This document shows, in pieces, positions 36,201 to 43,788 of a stretch of 64,000 nucleotides of DNA. Within the stretch, counting starts at the first letter, position 1; every line of letters begins with the position of its first letter. Source of the stretch: J054 sp965221985 (GTDB lineage Bacteria > Pseudomonadota > Gammaproteobacteria > Steroidobacterales > GCA-2729495); NCBI GenBank assembly GCA_965221985.1, contig OZ244928.1, forward strand, positions 1,798,001 through 1,862,000, given 5' to 3'. The position numbers and the translations under genes are program-made. The notes below the pieces were generated by a model. That model did no database searches. It was not told the origin of the DNA and saw nothing but the letters and a program-made list of their open reading frames with translations.

Positions 36201-36852
36201 CCGCTGGTTACTGAGCGGTCAGCTGGCGTATGTGGGTCGGCGTGATGATCAGGTGAAGTTGCGCGGCTTGCGGGTGAGTTTGGGTGAGCTGGAAACGGTC
36301 TTGCGGGCGTATGGGCCGGTGGCCGAATGCGCGGTGCGGTTGCACGGTGAGCAATTGGTGGCCTATGTGAGTGGTCTTGAGACGGCGCAGCTGGCGGGCT
36401 TAAAGGCCTATGCCCAAGCCCACTTAGCACCCTGGCAGCAGCCGGGTGCCTGGGTGGTGTTGGCGCGTTTACCGCGCTTGGCCAATGGCAAGCTGGCGCG
36501 CAGCGAGTTGCCGGCCCCGGCGCGGGCGGAGGGTCTGCCGCCGCGGGGGGCCTTGGAGGAGGCCTTGGCGGAGATCTGGCAGGGCTTGTTGGGCGTGGAC
36601 GGGATTCATCGCGAGGACGACTTTTTTGCCTTGGGTGGACATTCCCTGTTGGCCACGCGCCTGATCGCCCGCATCCGCCAACAATTGCAGATCGACATCC
36701 CTTTGCTCGCCATCTTCGAACATCCAGTGCTGACCGATTTTGCCCAGCGTTTAGGGACAGCCTCTGGCCTTTCGGACGAACCCCCGCTGAAGCGCTTACC
36801 ACGCGTCGGCGGATCGGGTACCGAGCGTGCCGCCCAGTGGCTTGAACACTGA
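27292..36852 (+). CDS. Three-module NRPS: docking-C-A-T-C-A-T-C-A-T
   Basis: 3186 residues, GTG start overlapping the previous stop. Residues 1-55 are a TubC-type N-terminal docking domain (LLQELAAAGVELSA, then IHKAELLKLL). Module 1: C (HHMVADG, ~188), A (YTSGSTGKPKG, ~660), T (LGGHSLL, ~1046). Module 2: C (HHLVADG, ~1230), A (~1699), T (~2093). Module 3: C (HHIIADG, ~2279), A (STSGSTGAPKQ, ~2746), T (~3114). Pocket readings by eye: A1 V-D-W-V-I-S-T-x-D-K, close to the beta-alanine code; A2 D-V-A-E-V-V-S-V-D-K, close to ornithine/lysine codes with Glu278; A3 D-A-Q-H-V-G-G-L-V-K, not assigned. No epimerase, methyltransferase or thioesterase domain. The C-terminal half of A2 with T2, and all of A3 with T3, are repeated in the next gene. 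Confidence 0.95.
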   Translation: MSATELLQELAAAGVELSAAGGRLRYRAPSGALTSELREQLKIHKAELLKLLSVSADAPVPLAWAQQSFWLLEQLNPGSRAAGEQFLISLSGDLDVPALGRAWLRLQNSHPVLRIRLQSSGDEVLQRPLPPIAELDLPCEPLNSGPNKNLQRVAAAELARGFNLKDDAPIRARLFQFSEQQHGLLITAHHMVADGPTVQVLRRQFAAFYADEVAGAGAPKLGPDYLAYVQRQRAHDHGERHSADRDYWLEQLRGLPESVPLPRRQNARPDGRQERLALELPTALADNLRDLARDLRVTPFMLLLGSFRLLLARLSDSWDIPIGTAVTGRDDETTAAMVGCFVNNVVLRNVLNSELQFKDVVAAERQTTLQAVEHAGLPFQQLVAAMNPARRDAVHPLFQIQFLYETVAEKSVAAEGVDFGLETLAVPRESFWELESALVDHGKESAITGYLGYAPALFEPQFAEALPRRWRCLLQSIVTDPEVRVADLQILLPDEERSLLAQSTGSSISWSGPENLWTLVQKQCQATPRRIALRDGNEHWRYEELAQQVGALTAALAQRGVGRGQRVAIALSPSAELVASVLAVLARGAAYVPLDPAYPQSRLEFMLADSDAMLLLGDAQSTASLSVDLPCLLLDDFDWRGSAAGEPVSINSQAPAYLLYTSGSTGKPKGVVGLHGAAVNRCRWMWQDYGIAAEETFYLRTSLNFVDSLWEIFGALGSGASLVIPSPDAAQDAHCLADDLAREGVTHLVAVPTILSALIDAQAQRAGGLPRLRSVITSGEPLRPDLLRRWRRAFPAARLINTYGTSEVWDVTHCEISNIDINSSHVPIGRPPANVRAYVLDESLNLLPPGVTGELYVGGIGVGGGYWQRPELDAERYLPSPFHEGERLYRSGDLARWRFDGQLECLGRRDHQVKLRGVRIELGEVEFALMQDASVVQAAARISETAGHAARLLAWVVPADGPKVGAAKLRRVLRTRLPPAMVPAQIYVLDRLPLTPSGKIDRLALKEVAVSAGDSPRPMTATQQRVAGILQDLLDHPVKAATDDFFALGGHSLLATRLMAELRKTFDVSLSLRDLFNDPSVAGLAAIIDSSAGHAQDDGLRPVARAAELPLSWGQERLWFLEQLDPGSPAYHIAFTVEVRGCLDRDRLRQALAKLFSRHEALRSRFRVRAGQPFQTIAEHLAVDVDDLPAGGGEQILFDYARRGFSIGDGPLLRLGLRSLGDQRQQLLFVVHHLVADGRSSAILVRDLAALYGECLTGEMAALPALPFQYPEFVDWQGRSLTAAARARELTYWREQLAAAPPALALPTDGPRPVRQKFRGASLRRRLDQNQLAALKGLAKGQGASLFMVLLAAYYLLLRRYSNQTDLLIGTPVAGRQFPELENVIGLFINSLILRVNTDEDLRFSQVLSHVRKVTLAAQANQALPFEHLVKELQPERDLSRAPLFQVMLNLTEIPRLEHAAGPTRWINGPLLDHGVANFDLSLNIGQHVEGAELIFEYDRDLFSAAVIEGFADSYLQLLDAACHDPQRELPVLSDVQVKCLLDRNPVATAVKAFPAVHLQFVQHARRRPDAVALLDDDGESWSYARLDVRSRQLATGLRQHGLKPGDRVALLLDKRADLLTAILGVLRSGGVYLPMDPDYPANRVASLLADAQPALVVGGDLNSAAESWQACEFDALLAASPDAVVDFQPPPGAAAYAVFTSGSTGRPKAVLVGHDNIAAAAASWQQTYELTAGDRHLQVASPAFDVFTADWVRALTTGACLVVCPPLARLDPSALSACLRERRITCAEFVPAVVRTLLGHWCDHPPVFPDLRLVAVGSDNWFAREYRALRDFLGAGARVINSYGVAEATVDSSWFESTEGPQGDGPVPIGQPFAHARLYVCDVNLNLQPVGVPGELCIGGAGVAQGYLGQAALTAERFVADPFSAVSGARLYRTGDRARWRADGELELLGRLDRQVKLRGFRIELGEIEAALSGCQGVSAAVVDLHRRGDGESRLVAWVVGEGWQAESLRAELAQSLPDYMLPSAWVALEELPLTPNGKVDRRGLPAPQIAALRVAGRGPGSALEASVCDVYAAVLGLVSVPATADFFALGGHSLLATQLVARLRDVLQVELPLRVVFEAPTPEGLAAWITAGSGQAMLPAPRAVLRGTRVQWPVSPAQRRLWFLSQLEPDSAAYHLHWATKLTGALDREALQIAVNTLIHGQEILRTVISARDGEPQIELRTELPLSVEFATVESDWTEAAMASRIAEGFVLDCGPLWRVSVLQSSPQEQILLIVIHHIIADGWSLSVLAAELGAAYTAALQGGEANGSGLPLQYIDYAQWQRKQLSGPVLKQQMAYWKQRLSPLPPKLVLPWDRLPDATLNARGAWLSQRLSGCELADMKALCEKEKTTLFMMLLASFNVLLARWSGAEDIVVAAPIAGRSHSELEGLIGFFMNTLPLRTDLAGNPRFRDLLVQVKESALDAFAHAELPFEKLIEGLRPDRAVGRHPLAQVSFVLHNQPQLPISLAGLEAELLAVESPVTKFDLSLHVAEDNDGLQISFNYNAALFDHSTIGDLVAQYALLLEQVSDSPELRIGELRFAAEAAMPAAALPRWSQAVSIGTVFAQVVAADASRLAISTPAYRWSYGALAEYTQRVASAVLAQGGALGDCIGLLGAQDAPVVAGLLGIVTAGRAYVPLDSSVPVARLQALAQTTGLQAVVADSEHQACAAQLGLPVLVIDTQADGRHTPPVEVAVPAATLAYVLSTSGSTGAPKQVGQSHAGVLTQVARYVASLAIQADDRLSWLSSVGFDAAVQDIFGALFSGASLHPVDMRAGVAAAVQVDALVAAQVSVVHATPTVYRHLFGSELSCRHALEMIRAVVLGGEVARRADFELFRSRFAPGTRFINGYGLTECTLVSQWQAEHDTAVAGETLPVGHPVPGLTVQIEDAPGAASWQGEIVLRGAGLAHSDWSAGQGFVAPSSYRTGDWGRWLLSGQLAYVGRRDDQVKLRGLRVSLGELETVLRAYGPVAECAVRLHGEQLVAYVSGLETAQLAGLKAYAQAHLAPWQQPGAWVVLARLPRLANGKLARSELPAPARAEGLPPRGALEEALAEIWQGLLGVDGIHREDDFFALGGHSLLATRLIARIRQQLQIDIPLLAIFEHPVLTDFAQRLGTASGLSDEPPLKRLPRVGGSGTERAAQWLEH
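32935..33683 (+). repeat. NRPS direct repeat 1, copy a (A2 C-terminal half + T2)
   Basis: About 749 bp virtually identical to 39246-39994 (offset 6311; the only difference seen by eye is at 33678/39989). It begins in the A domain just after the specificity-determining core, at the codons for CDVNLNLQPVG, and ends after the carrier domain. Confidence 0.9.
34958..36722 (+). repeat. NRPS direct repeat 2, copy a (end of C3 + A3 + T3)
   Basis: About 1765 bp, apparently identical to 41272-43036 (offset 6314) at every line compared. It covers the last part of C3, the whole A3 domain and T3. Confidence 0.92.
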
Positions 36853-36854
36853 GT

Positions 36855-39800
36855 GTGCCCGTAGCGATGAATGCCCGACTTGAACCGGCCCGGCTAAGTA
36901 CTGCCCTTGAGGAGTACCGCTTTCCGTTGTCCTTTGCACAACAGCGGCTGTGGTTCTTGGAGCAGTTGGAGGGGCCCGGTGCGACCTACAACGTACGATT
37001 ACCGGTAAAACTATTAGGGCCCTTGGATCTGACCAGTCTGCAAGCTGCGGTGGACTACGTCGTATCCCGCCACGAAACTTTGCGAACACGTTTGGTCATG
37101 CAAGCCGACGAACCACAGCAAGTGATTGCGGCATCGGCCAAAGTGCAAATAGAAACTCTCTCGGCAGCGGCTACGGACCGGGGGGGAATCGCGGAACAAT
37201 TGTCGAAACTGGCGGCCCAGCCGTTTGATTTAGCGACGGGCCCGTTGTTGCGTGTTTACTTGCTGCGCGTTTCATCGACTGAGCACCGACTGTTGCTGTT
37301 GACCCATCACAGTATTTCCGACGCCTGGTCATCGGGTGTGTTGTTTCGTGATATTGCTGCTGCCTATACCGACTACGCCCAAGGTCGGGAACCCAACCGG
37401 CCCGAATTGCCGGTGCAGTACGCCGATTACGCGGTTTGGCAGCGCGAATGGTTGCAGGGTCCGGAGTTGGACAAGCAAATCGAGTATTGGCACGGCCAGC
37501 TAGCCCATGCGCCGGCCTTGCTGCCCCTGCCCACGGACCGGCCCCGGCCGGCCCGGCAAACCTATTCTGGTAGCCGTTGGGGTCATGGTTTGGATCCGCA
37601 GCTCAGCGCTGGATTGCAAGCCCTGGCCCGGACGGAATCCAGCACGCTGTTCATGCTGCTGCTCGCGGCTTACGCGGTTTTGTTGTCGCGCTATTCGGGC
37701 AGCGATGATCTAGTGATTGGCGCTCCCGTGGCTGGCCGGCAGCGGGCCGAGTTAGAAGAACTTGTTGGCTTCTTTGCCAACACCTTGGCTTTGCGGGTGG
37801 ATTTGAGCGGTGCGCCGAGTTTTCGGGAGCTGCTTGGGCGGGTTCGTGCGCTCAGTCTCGAAGCTTTTGCTCACCAAGAGCTGCCCTTTGAGAAATTGGT
37901 GGAGGTGTTAAAGCCAGAGCGTCAGCTCAGTCACTCACCGGTATTTCAGGTGATGTTCGTCTTGCAGAATACGCCTTGGGATGCGCAGCCGATGCACGAT
38001 TTGGATGTATCGCCTGGAGAAATTGATCCGGGTAAAAACGCAAAGTTTGATCTGACTTTGTCTGCCTCGGTCTTTAACGAATCGCTGTGGCTGAACTTCG
38101 AGTACAACACGGACCTGTTTGATCAGTCGACCATAGAGGCCTACGCCTCGGCCTATGAAGAATTGCTGCGAAGTATTGCCGCGGATCCATCGCAATCAAT
38201 CTTGACCTTGCCACTGTCCGCCACCGCGCCCCTCGATGGACCTTTGCAGCGGTGGAATGACACGGCTCTTGACTACGATAGCTCGGCCAAGCTCGCGGAA
38301 TTGATTGCGCAACAAGCACGCCGCAGTCCTGATGCTATCGCGGTTCTCTTCGAGAAAGAGCGGTGGTCCTACGCCGAGTTGCAAGCCCGAGCTGAAGCAA
38401 TCGCTGCGCAATTGCGCGGCGCCGGCGCTGCGGAAAACGTGCTGGTGGCCCTGTGTTTGGACCGCGGATTTGTGATGTTGGCATCGGTGCTGGGTGTGCT
38501 AGGCAGCGGCGCTGCATTCCTGCCTTTGGATCCGGCTCACCCTCCGTCACGTCGGCGAGACATGTTGCTAGATTCGGGTGCCGCGCTGCTCATTACTGAT
38601 CAACCGGGACTGTTCGAGAATTATTCCGGTGGGTTGTTCAGCATCGATCCACAGGCACGGATTCTCGAACATGCCAAAGGGCATCGTCATCCGGAGCCCA
38701 TGGAAGCGGACGAAACCCTGGCCTACCTCATCTATACCTCGGGTTCTACCGGGCGGCCCAAGGCCGTGATGGTGCCGCAACGCGCGGTAATTAATTTTCT
38801 GAATAGCATGGCCCAGGAGCCGGGCATTGCGTCGACTGATGCCTGGCTGGCTGTCACCACCCTGAGTTTCGACATATCAGTATTGGAATTGCTACTGCCC
38901 TTGATGGCCGGTGCGCGCGTGATTGTCGCGCCGGCGAGCAGCGTTAAGGACGCGGAGTCTCTTGCCAAATTGCTTGAGCGCACTCAGCCGACCATCATGC
39001 AAGCAACGCCTTCGACTTGGCGCTTGCTGGTCAATATCGGCTGGCAGGGTGCTCCGGACCTTAAGATACTTTGCGGCGGCGAAGCTTTGGACCCAGGATT
39101 GGCGGCCCGTCTGCTGAACTGCGGTGACAGTTTGTGGAATCTCTACGGGCCGACGGAAACCACCATTTGGTCGACCCTCGCGCAAGTCCGCGATGCATCT
39201 TCAATAACCATCGGTCAGCCCATTGCGAATACGCAAGTTTGGATTTGCGACGTTAATTTGAATCTTCAGCCGGTGGGTGTGCCGGGCGAATTGTGCATAG
39301 GTGGGGCGGGGGTGGCGCAAGGCTATTTGGGTCAGGCGGCGTTAACGGCCGAGCGTTTCGTGGCCGATCCATTCAGTGCGGTTTCGGGGGCACGTTTGTA
39401 TCGCACGGGTGATCGGGCGCGCTGGCGTGCTGATGGTGAGCTGGAGCTGCTGGGCCGCTTAGATCGCCAGGTGAAGCTGCGGGGTTTCCGCATTGAGTTG
39501 GGTGAAATCGAAGCGGCGCTGTCGGGTTGCCAAGGTGTCTCGGCGGCGGTAGTGGACTTGCACCGCCGTGGCGATGGCGAGTCGCGTTTGGTGGCTTGGG
39601 TGGTGGGTGAGGGCTGGCAGGCGGAGTCGCTGCGCGCGGAACTCGCCCAAAGCTTACCGGATTACATGTTGCCCAGTGCCTGGGTGGCGCTGGAGGAACT
39701 GCCGTTAACGCCCAATGGCAAAGTGGATCGGCGCGGGTTGCCGGCACCGCAGATTGCTGCTCTGCGGGTGGCCGGCCGAGGGCCTGGCAGTGCATTGGAG

Positions 39801-42800
39801 GCGTCGGTCTGTGACGTGTATGCGGCGGTTTTGGGCTTAGTGAGCGTGCCGGCGACGGCGGACTTTTTTGCCTTAGGGGGGCATTCGCTGCTGGCCACGC
39901 AGTTGGTGGCGCGCTTGCGCGATGTCTTGCAGGTGGAGTTACCGCTGCGGGTGGTGTTTGAGGCCCCCACACCCGAAGGACTCGCGGCGTGGATGAGTCA
40001 GCACGATAAAGCTGTCGTAGGCGCGACATCCGTGCCAATTCCGGCGGCCGGCACCCGCGATGCAGTGCCGGCATCCGCCATGCAGCAGCGCCTGTGGTTT
40101 CTCGATCAGCTGCAACCCGGCAGTAGCGTTTACAACTTGGCCTGGTCGGCGAATTTGCAGGGCGAACTTGATGTTGGTGCCTTGCAGGCTGCCGTGGATG
40201 CCTTGGTTTTGCGGCATGAAAGCTTGCGCACGAGTTTCAGGGTTCTGGACGGTGAACCGCAACAATTTATTGATAATAAAGCGCGTTTGTCCGTTGATCA
40301 TCAGCAAGTTTCAGCCGATGAACTGGCGGCGACGCTGCAGGCCTATGTGTCACGTCCCTTTGATTTGCAGCAGGCGCCGTTGTGGCGCGTCGGCGTTTTT
40401 GCGCAGTCTGCCACCCGCCAAATTTTGGTGGTTTGTATCCACCACATCATTGCCGACGGTTGGTCTTTGGGGCTGCTGTTTCGGGAGCTGGGCCAGCTGT
40501 ATTGCGATTCGCTTGCCGGGCGTGAGAGCAAGCTCCCCAACAAACCGCTGCAATACGCCGACTTCGCGCTCTGGCAGCGTGACCTATTCCGTGGTCCTGA
40601 GTTGGCAAGGCAACTCGACTATTGGAAAAAGACTTTGGCCGGCGCGCCGCCGCAGCTGCCGTTGCCAACGGATCAGCCGCGTCCAGCCGTGCCCGCCCAT
40701 CGAGGTGAGCGGCTATCGCAGCACTTCGACGCGGATTTGCTGGCGAAGCTGCATGAGCTATGCAAACAGCAAGGCGCGACTTTGTATATGGTATTGCTGG
40801 CCGCGTTCAAAACGCTGTTGGCTCGTTGGACGGGTGCCGAGGATATGGTCCTGGGCACGCCCATTGCCGGGCGGGCTCGCACGGAGCTTGAAGGGGTTAT
40901 TGGTTTCTTCGTGAACACCCTGCCGTTGCGTACGGATCTTTCCGGCAATCCGAAGTTTTCTACCTTGCTGGCTCGCGTGAAGGCTTTGGCCCTTGAGGCC
41001 TATGCGCATCCGGATTTGCCCTTTGAGCGGCTGGTTGACGAACTCAAATTGCCCCGCGATCTGGGCCGCAGTCCACTGTTCCAGGTCATGTTTAATTTGC
41101 ACAACGAGCCGAAAGGCAGGCTTGACATGACCGGTCTGGACGTGTCCTTTCACCACATCCAAAGAGCGACGACAAAGTTCGATATGAGTGTGTCGGCGAC
41201 GGAAACTGCCGAGGGCTTAATGCTTACCGTCGAGTACGACCGTGACCTATTTAACAGCAGCACTATCAGTAACTTAGTAGCCCAATATGCTTTGTTACTT
41301 GAGCAAGTGAGCGATTCACCGGAGTTGCGGATCGGTGAGCTGCGTTTTGCCGCCGAGGCGGCGATGCCGGCGGCGGCGTTACCGCGCTGGTCGCAGGCGG
41401 TGAGTATCGGCACGGTGTTTGCGCAGGTGGTGGCGGCAGATGCCAGCCGCTTGGCGATCAGTACCCCGGCGTATCGCTGGAGCTACGGTGCGCTGGCGGA
41501 GTACACGCAACGGGTGGCCAGTGCGGTATTAGCCCAGGGCGGTGCGCTGGGCGATTGCATCGGTTTGTTGGGTGCCCAGGATGCGCCGGTGGTGGCCGGC
41601 CTGTTGGGTATTGTCACTGCGGGGCGCGCCTATGTACCGCTGGATTCCAGCGTGCCGGTGGCCCGCCTGCAAGCCTTGGCCCAGACCACCGGCTTACAAG
41701 CGGTGGTGGCGGATAGCGAACACCAAGCCTGCGCTGCACAGTTAGGTCTGCCGGTGTTGGTGATTGATACCCAAGCCGATGGCCGCCACACGCCCCCGGT
41801 TGAAGTGGCCGTGCCGGCGGCGACCTTGGCGTATGTCTTAAGCACCTCGGGGAGCACCGGTGCGCCGAAGCAGGTGGGTCAAAGTCATGCGGGGGTGTTA
41901 ACCCAGGTGGCTCGTTATGTGGCTAGCTTGGCTATACAGGCAGATGACCGACTGAGTTGGCTGTCCAGTGTGGGCTTTGATGCGGCGGTGCAGGATATTT
42001 TTGGGGCGCTGTTCAGCGGTGCTTCACTGCATCCGGTAGATATGCGCGCCGGGGTGGCCGCGGCGGTGCAGGTGGACGCGCTGGTGGCCGCCCAAGTGAG
42101 TGTGGTGCATGCCACCCCGACGGTGTATCGGCACTTGTTTGGCAGTGAACTGAGTTGCCGGCATGCCCTGGAGATGATTCGGGCGGTGGTGCTGGGCGGG
42201 GAAGTGGCGCGGCGGGCCGACTTTGAGTTATTCCGCAGCCGCTTTGCACCGGGCACGCGCTTTATCAATGGCTATGGTCTGACCGAATGCACCCTGGTGA
42301 GCCAATGGCAGGCGGAGCATGACACGGCGGTGGCCGGTGAGACCTTACCGGTGGGTCATCCGGTGCCGGGTCTGACGGTGCAGATCGAAGACGCACCGGG
42401 TGCGGCGAGTTGGCAGGGGGAGATTGTGCTGCGGGGGGCGGGTTTGGCGCACAGCGATTGGTCGGCGGGCCAAGGCTTTGTGGCGCCGTCGAGCTATCGC
42501 ACGGGTGATTGGGGCCGCTGGTTACTGAGCGGTCAGCTGGCGTATGTGGGTCGGCGTGATGATCAGGTGAAGTTGCGCGGCTTGCGGGTGAGTTTGGGTG
42601 AGCTGGAAACGGTCTTGCGGGCGTATGGGCCGGTGGCCGAATGCGCGGTGCGGTTGCACGGTGAGCAATTGGTGGCCTATGTGAGTGGTCTTGAGACGGC
42701 GCAGCTGGCGGGCTTAAAGGCCTATGCCCAAGCCCACTTAGCACCCTGGCAGCAGCCGGGTGCCTGGGTGGTGTTGGCGCGTTTACCGCGCTTGGCCAAT

Positions 42801-43157
42801 GGCAAGCTGGCGCGCAGCGAGTTGCCGGCCCCGGCGCGGGCGGAGGGTCTGCCGCCGCGGGGGGCCTTGGAGGAGGCCTTGGCGGAGATCTGGCAGGGCT
42901 TGTTGGGCGTGGACGGGATTCATCGCGAGGACGACTTTTTTGCCTTGGGTGGACATTCCCTGTTGGCCACGCGCCTGATCGCCCGCATCCGCCAACAATT
43001 GCAGATCGACATCCCTTTGCTCGCCATCTTCGAACACTCCACAGTAACCGGGCTCGCTCAGGCGATTGAGGCGGCGGCGCAGGCAGTGTCCAGCGACGGC
43101 TCGCCGCCAGAATTGCAGCGTCAGACCCGCATAACAACCAGCAGACGGCCGATGTAA
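36855..43157 (+). CDS. Two-module NRPS: C-A-T-C-A-T, no termination domain
   Basis: 2100 residues; GTG 36855 follows the previous stop by 2 bases (ATG 36867 is an alternative). Module 4: C with HHSISDAW (~150; the usual HHxxxDG has Ala for Gly), A (YTSGSTGRPKA, ~627), T (~1010). Module 5: C (HHIIADGW, ~1195), A (~1663), T (~2031). The A4 pocket reads D-I-L-Q-L-G-L-I-W-K, a known glycine code. A5 is identical to A3 of the previous protein. After the last carrier domain only about 40 residues remain (ending TTSRRPM), so there is no thioesterase, reductase or terminal condensation domain. No TubC-like docking domain at the N-terminus. folE follows 19 bp after the stop. Confidence 0.95.
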   Translation: MPVAMNARLEPARLSTALEEYRFPLSFAQQRLWFLEQLEGPGATYNVRLPVKLLGPLDLTSLQAAVDYVVSRHETLRTRLVMQADEPQQVIAASAKVQIETLSAAATDRGGIAEQLSKLAAQPFDLATGPLLRVYLLRVSSTEHRLLLLTHHSISDAWSSGVLFRDIAAAYTDYAQGREPNRPELPVQYADYAVWQREWLQGPELDKQIEYWHGQLAHAPALLPLPTDRPRPARQTYSGSRWGHGLDPQLSAGLQALARTESSTLFMLLLAAYAVLLSRYSGSDDLVIGAPVAGRQRAELEELVGFFANTLALRVDLSGAPSFRELLGRVRALSLEAFAHQELPFEKLVEVLKPERQLSHSPVFQVMFVLQNTPWDAQPMHDLDVSPGEIDPGKNAKFDLTLSASVFNESLWLNFEYNTDLFDQSTIEAYASAYEELLRSIAADPSQSILTLPLSATAPLDGPLQRWNDTALDYDSSAKLAELIAQQARRSPDAIAVLFEKERWSYAELQARAEAIAAQLRGAGAAENVLVALCLDRGFVMLASVLGVLGSGAAFLPLDPAHPPSRRRDMLLDSGAALLITDQPGLFENYSGGLFSIDPQARILEHAKGHRHPEPMEADETLAYLIYTSGSTGRPKAVMVPQRAVINFLNSMAQEPGIASTDAWLAVTTLSFDISVLELLLPLMAGARVIVAPASSVKDAESLAKLLERTQPTIMQATPSTWRLLVNIGWQGAPDLKILCGGEALDPGLAARLLNCGDSLWNLYGPTETTIWSTLAQVRDASSITIGQPIANTQVWICDVNLNLQPVGVPGELCIGGAGVAQGYLGQAALTAERFVADPFSAVSGARLYRTGDRARWRADGELELLGRLDRQVKLRGFRIELGEIEAALSGCQGVSAAVVDLHRRGDGESRLVAWVVGEGWQAESLRAELAQSLPDYMLPSAWVALEELPLTPNGKVDRRGLPAPQIAALRVAGRGPGSALEASVCDVYAAVLGLVSVPATADFFALGGHSLLATQLVARLRDVLQVELPLRVVFEAPTPEGLAAWMSQHDKAVVGATSVPIPAAGTRDAVPASAMQQRLWFLDQLQPGSSVYNLAWSANLQGELDVGALQAAVDALVLRHESLRTSFRVLDGEPQQFIDNKARLSVDHQQVSADELAATLQAYVSRPFDLQQAPLWRVGVFAQSATRQILVVCIHHIIADGWSLGLLFRELGQLYCDSLAGRESKLPNKPLQYADFALWQRDLFRGPELARQLDYWKKTLAGAPPQLPLPTDQPRPAVPAHRGERLSQHFDADLLAKLHELCKQQGATLYMVLLAAFKTLLARWTGAEDMVLGTPIAGRARTELEGVIGFFVNTLPLRTDLSGNPKFSTLLARVKALALEAYAHPDLPFERLVDELKLPRDLGRSPLFQVMFNLHNEPKGRLDMTGLDVSFHHIQRATTKFDMSVSATETAEGLMLTVEYDRDLFNSSTISNLVAQYALLLEQVSDSPELRIGELRFAAEAAMPAAALPRWSQAVSIGTVFAQVVAADASRLAISTPAYRWSYGALAEYTQRVASAVLAQGGALGDCIGLLGAQDAPVVAGLLGIVTAGRAYVPLDSSVPVARLQALAQTTGLQAVVADSEHQACAAQLGLPVLVIDTQADGRHTPPVEVAVPAATLAYVLSTSGSTGAPKQVGQSHAGVLTQVARYVASLAIQADDRLSWLSSVGFDAAVQDIFGALFSGASLHPVDMRAGVAAAVQVDALVAAQVSVVHATPTVYRHLFGSELSCRHALEMIRAVVLGGEVARRADFELFRSRFAPGTRFINGYGLTECTLVSQWQAEHDTAVAGETLPVGHPVPGLTVQIEDAPGAASWQGEIVLRGAGLAHSDWSAGQGFVAPSSYRTGDWGRWLLSGQLAYVGRRDDQVKLRGLRVSLGELETVLRAYGPVAECAVRLHGEQLVAYVSGLETAQLAGLKAYAQAHLAPWQQPGAWVVLARLPRLANGKLARSELPAPARAEGLPPRGALEEALAEIWQGLLGVDGIHREDDFFALGGHSLLATRLIARIRQQLQIDIPLLAIFEHSTVTGLAQAIEAAAQAVSSDGSPPELQRQTRITTSRRPM
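39246..39994 (+). repeat. NRPS direct repeat 1, copy b (A4 C-terminal half + T4)
   Basis: Second copy of the repeat at 32935-33683. The flanking A-core sequences differ completely (Orn/Lys-like in A2, Gly in A4). Confidence 0.9.
41272..43036 (+). repeat. NRPS direct repeat 2, copy b (end of C5 + A5 + T5)
   Basis: Second copy of 34958-36722. Outside the repeat, the C3 and C5 domains are only moderately similar, so the identity is recent and local. Confidence 0.92.
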
Positions 43158-43176
43158 TGGCCCCCGGGGAGATAGA

Positions 43177-43788
43177 ATGTCAACTCAAGCGCAGCGACAG
43201 ATTGGGCAATTAAACGTGATCGAGCAAAAACAAGCCATCGACAATATGTCTGAACAATTCAGGGAAATCATTACCAACCTGGGCGAGGATCCGAAGCGCG
43301 AGGGGTTGGTAAACACACCCATGCGTGCAGCCAAAGCCTTACAATTTTTGACGCGGGGCTATCGTCAGAATTTGGATGACCTGATTAACAAGGCGGTTTT
43401 TACCAGTGACACGGATGAAATGGTCATCGTGCGTAATATCGAGATGTATTCGCTTTGCGAACACCATATGCTGCCCTTTATCGGCAAGTGTCACGTCGCC
43501 TATCTGCCGCAAGGTAAGGTTCTTGGGTTGTCTAAAATTGCGCGAATCGTCGATTTGTTTGCGCGGCGCTTGCAGATTCAAGAAGTCTTGACGAAGCAAG
43601 TGGCTGAAACCGTTTTGGAAGCCATTAATGCGCGGGGCGTGGGTGTTGTCATCGAGGCTCAACACATGTGCATGATGATGCGCGGTGTCGAAAAACAGAA
43701 TTCCACCATGACTACATCCTGCATGTTGGGCGCCTTCCGGGAGCATTCGACAACGCGAGAAGAGTTTTTACGGCTTGTGCGGCCCTAG
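43177..43788 (+). CDS. folE: GTP cyclohydrolase I (FolE)
   Basis: 203 residues, ATG 43177 with GGGGAGA four bases upstream, 19 bp after the NRPS stop, so co-transcribed with it. Type IA enzyme: zinc ligands in SLCEHHMLPF and MCMMMRGV, plus NTPMRAAKAL, GLSKIARIVDLFARRLQIQE and GVGVVIEAQH. It opens GTP to dihydroneopterin triphosphate, the entry to folate, queuosine and other pterins. As the last gene of the NRPS transcript it raises the question of whether the peptide contains, or its synthesis uses, a pterin; it may simply be the housekeeping copy. Confidence 0.95.
   Translation: MSTQAQRQIGQLNVIEQKQAIDNMSEQFREIITNLGEDPKREGLVNTPMRAAKALQFLTRGYRQNLDDLINKAVFTSDTDEMVIVRNIEMYSLCEHHMLPFIGKCHVAYLPQGKVLGLSKIARIVDLFARRLQIQEVLTKQVAETVLEAINARGVGVVIEAQHMCMMMRGVEKQNSTMTTSCMLGAFREHSTTREEFLRLVRP

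Noticed and set aside
34958..43036. Repeats considered as insertion sequences or other mobile elements
   Set aside because: They lie wholly in frame within NRPS coding sequence, carry no transposase or terminal inverted repeats, and start and end within domains.
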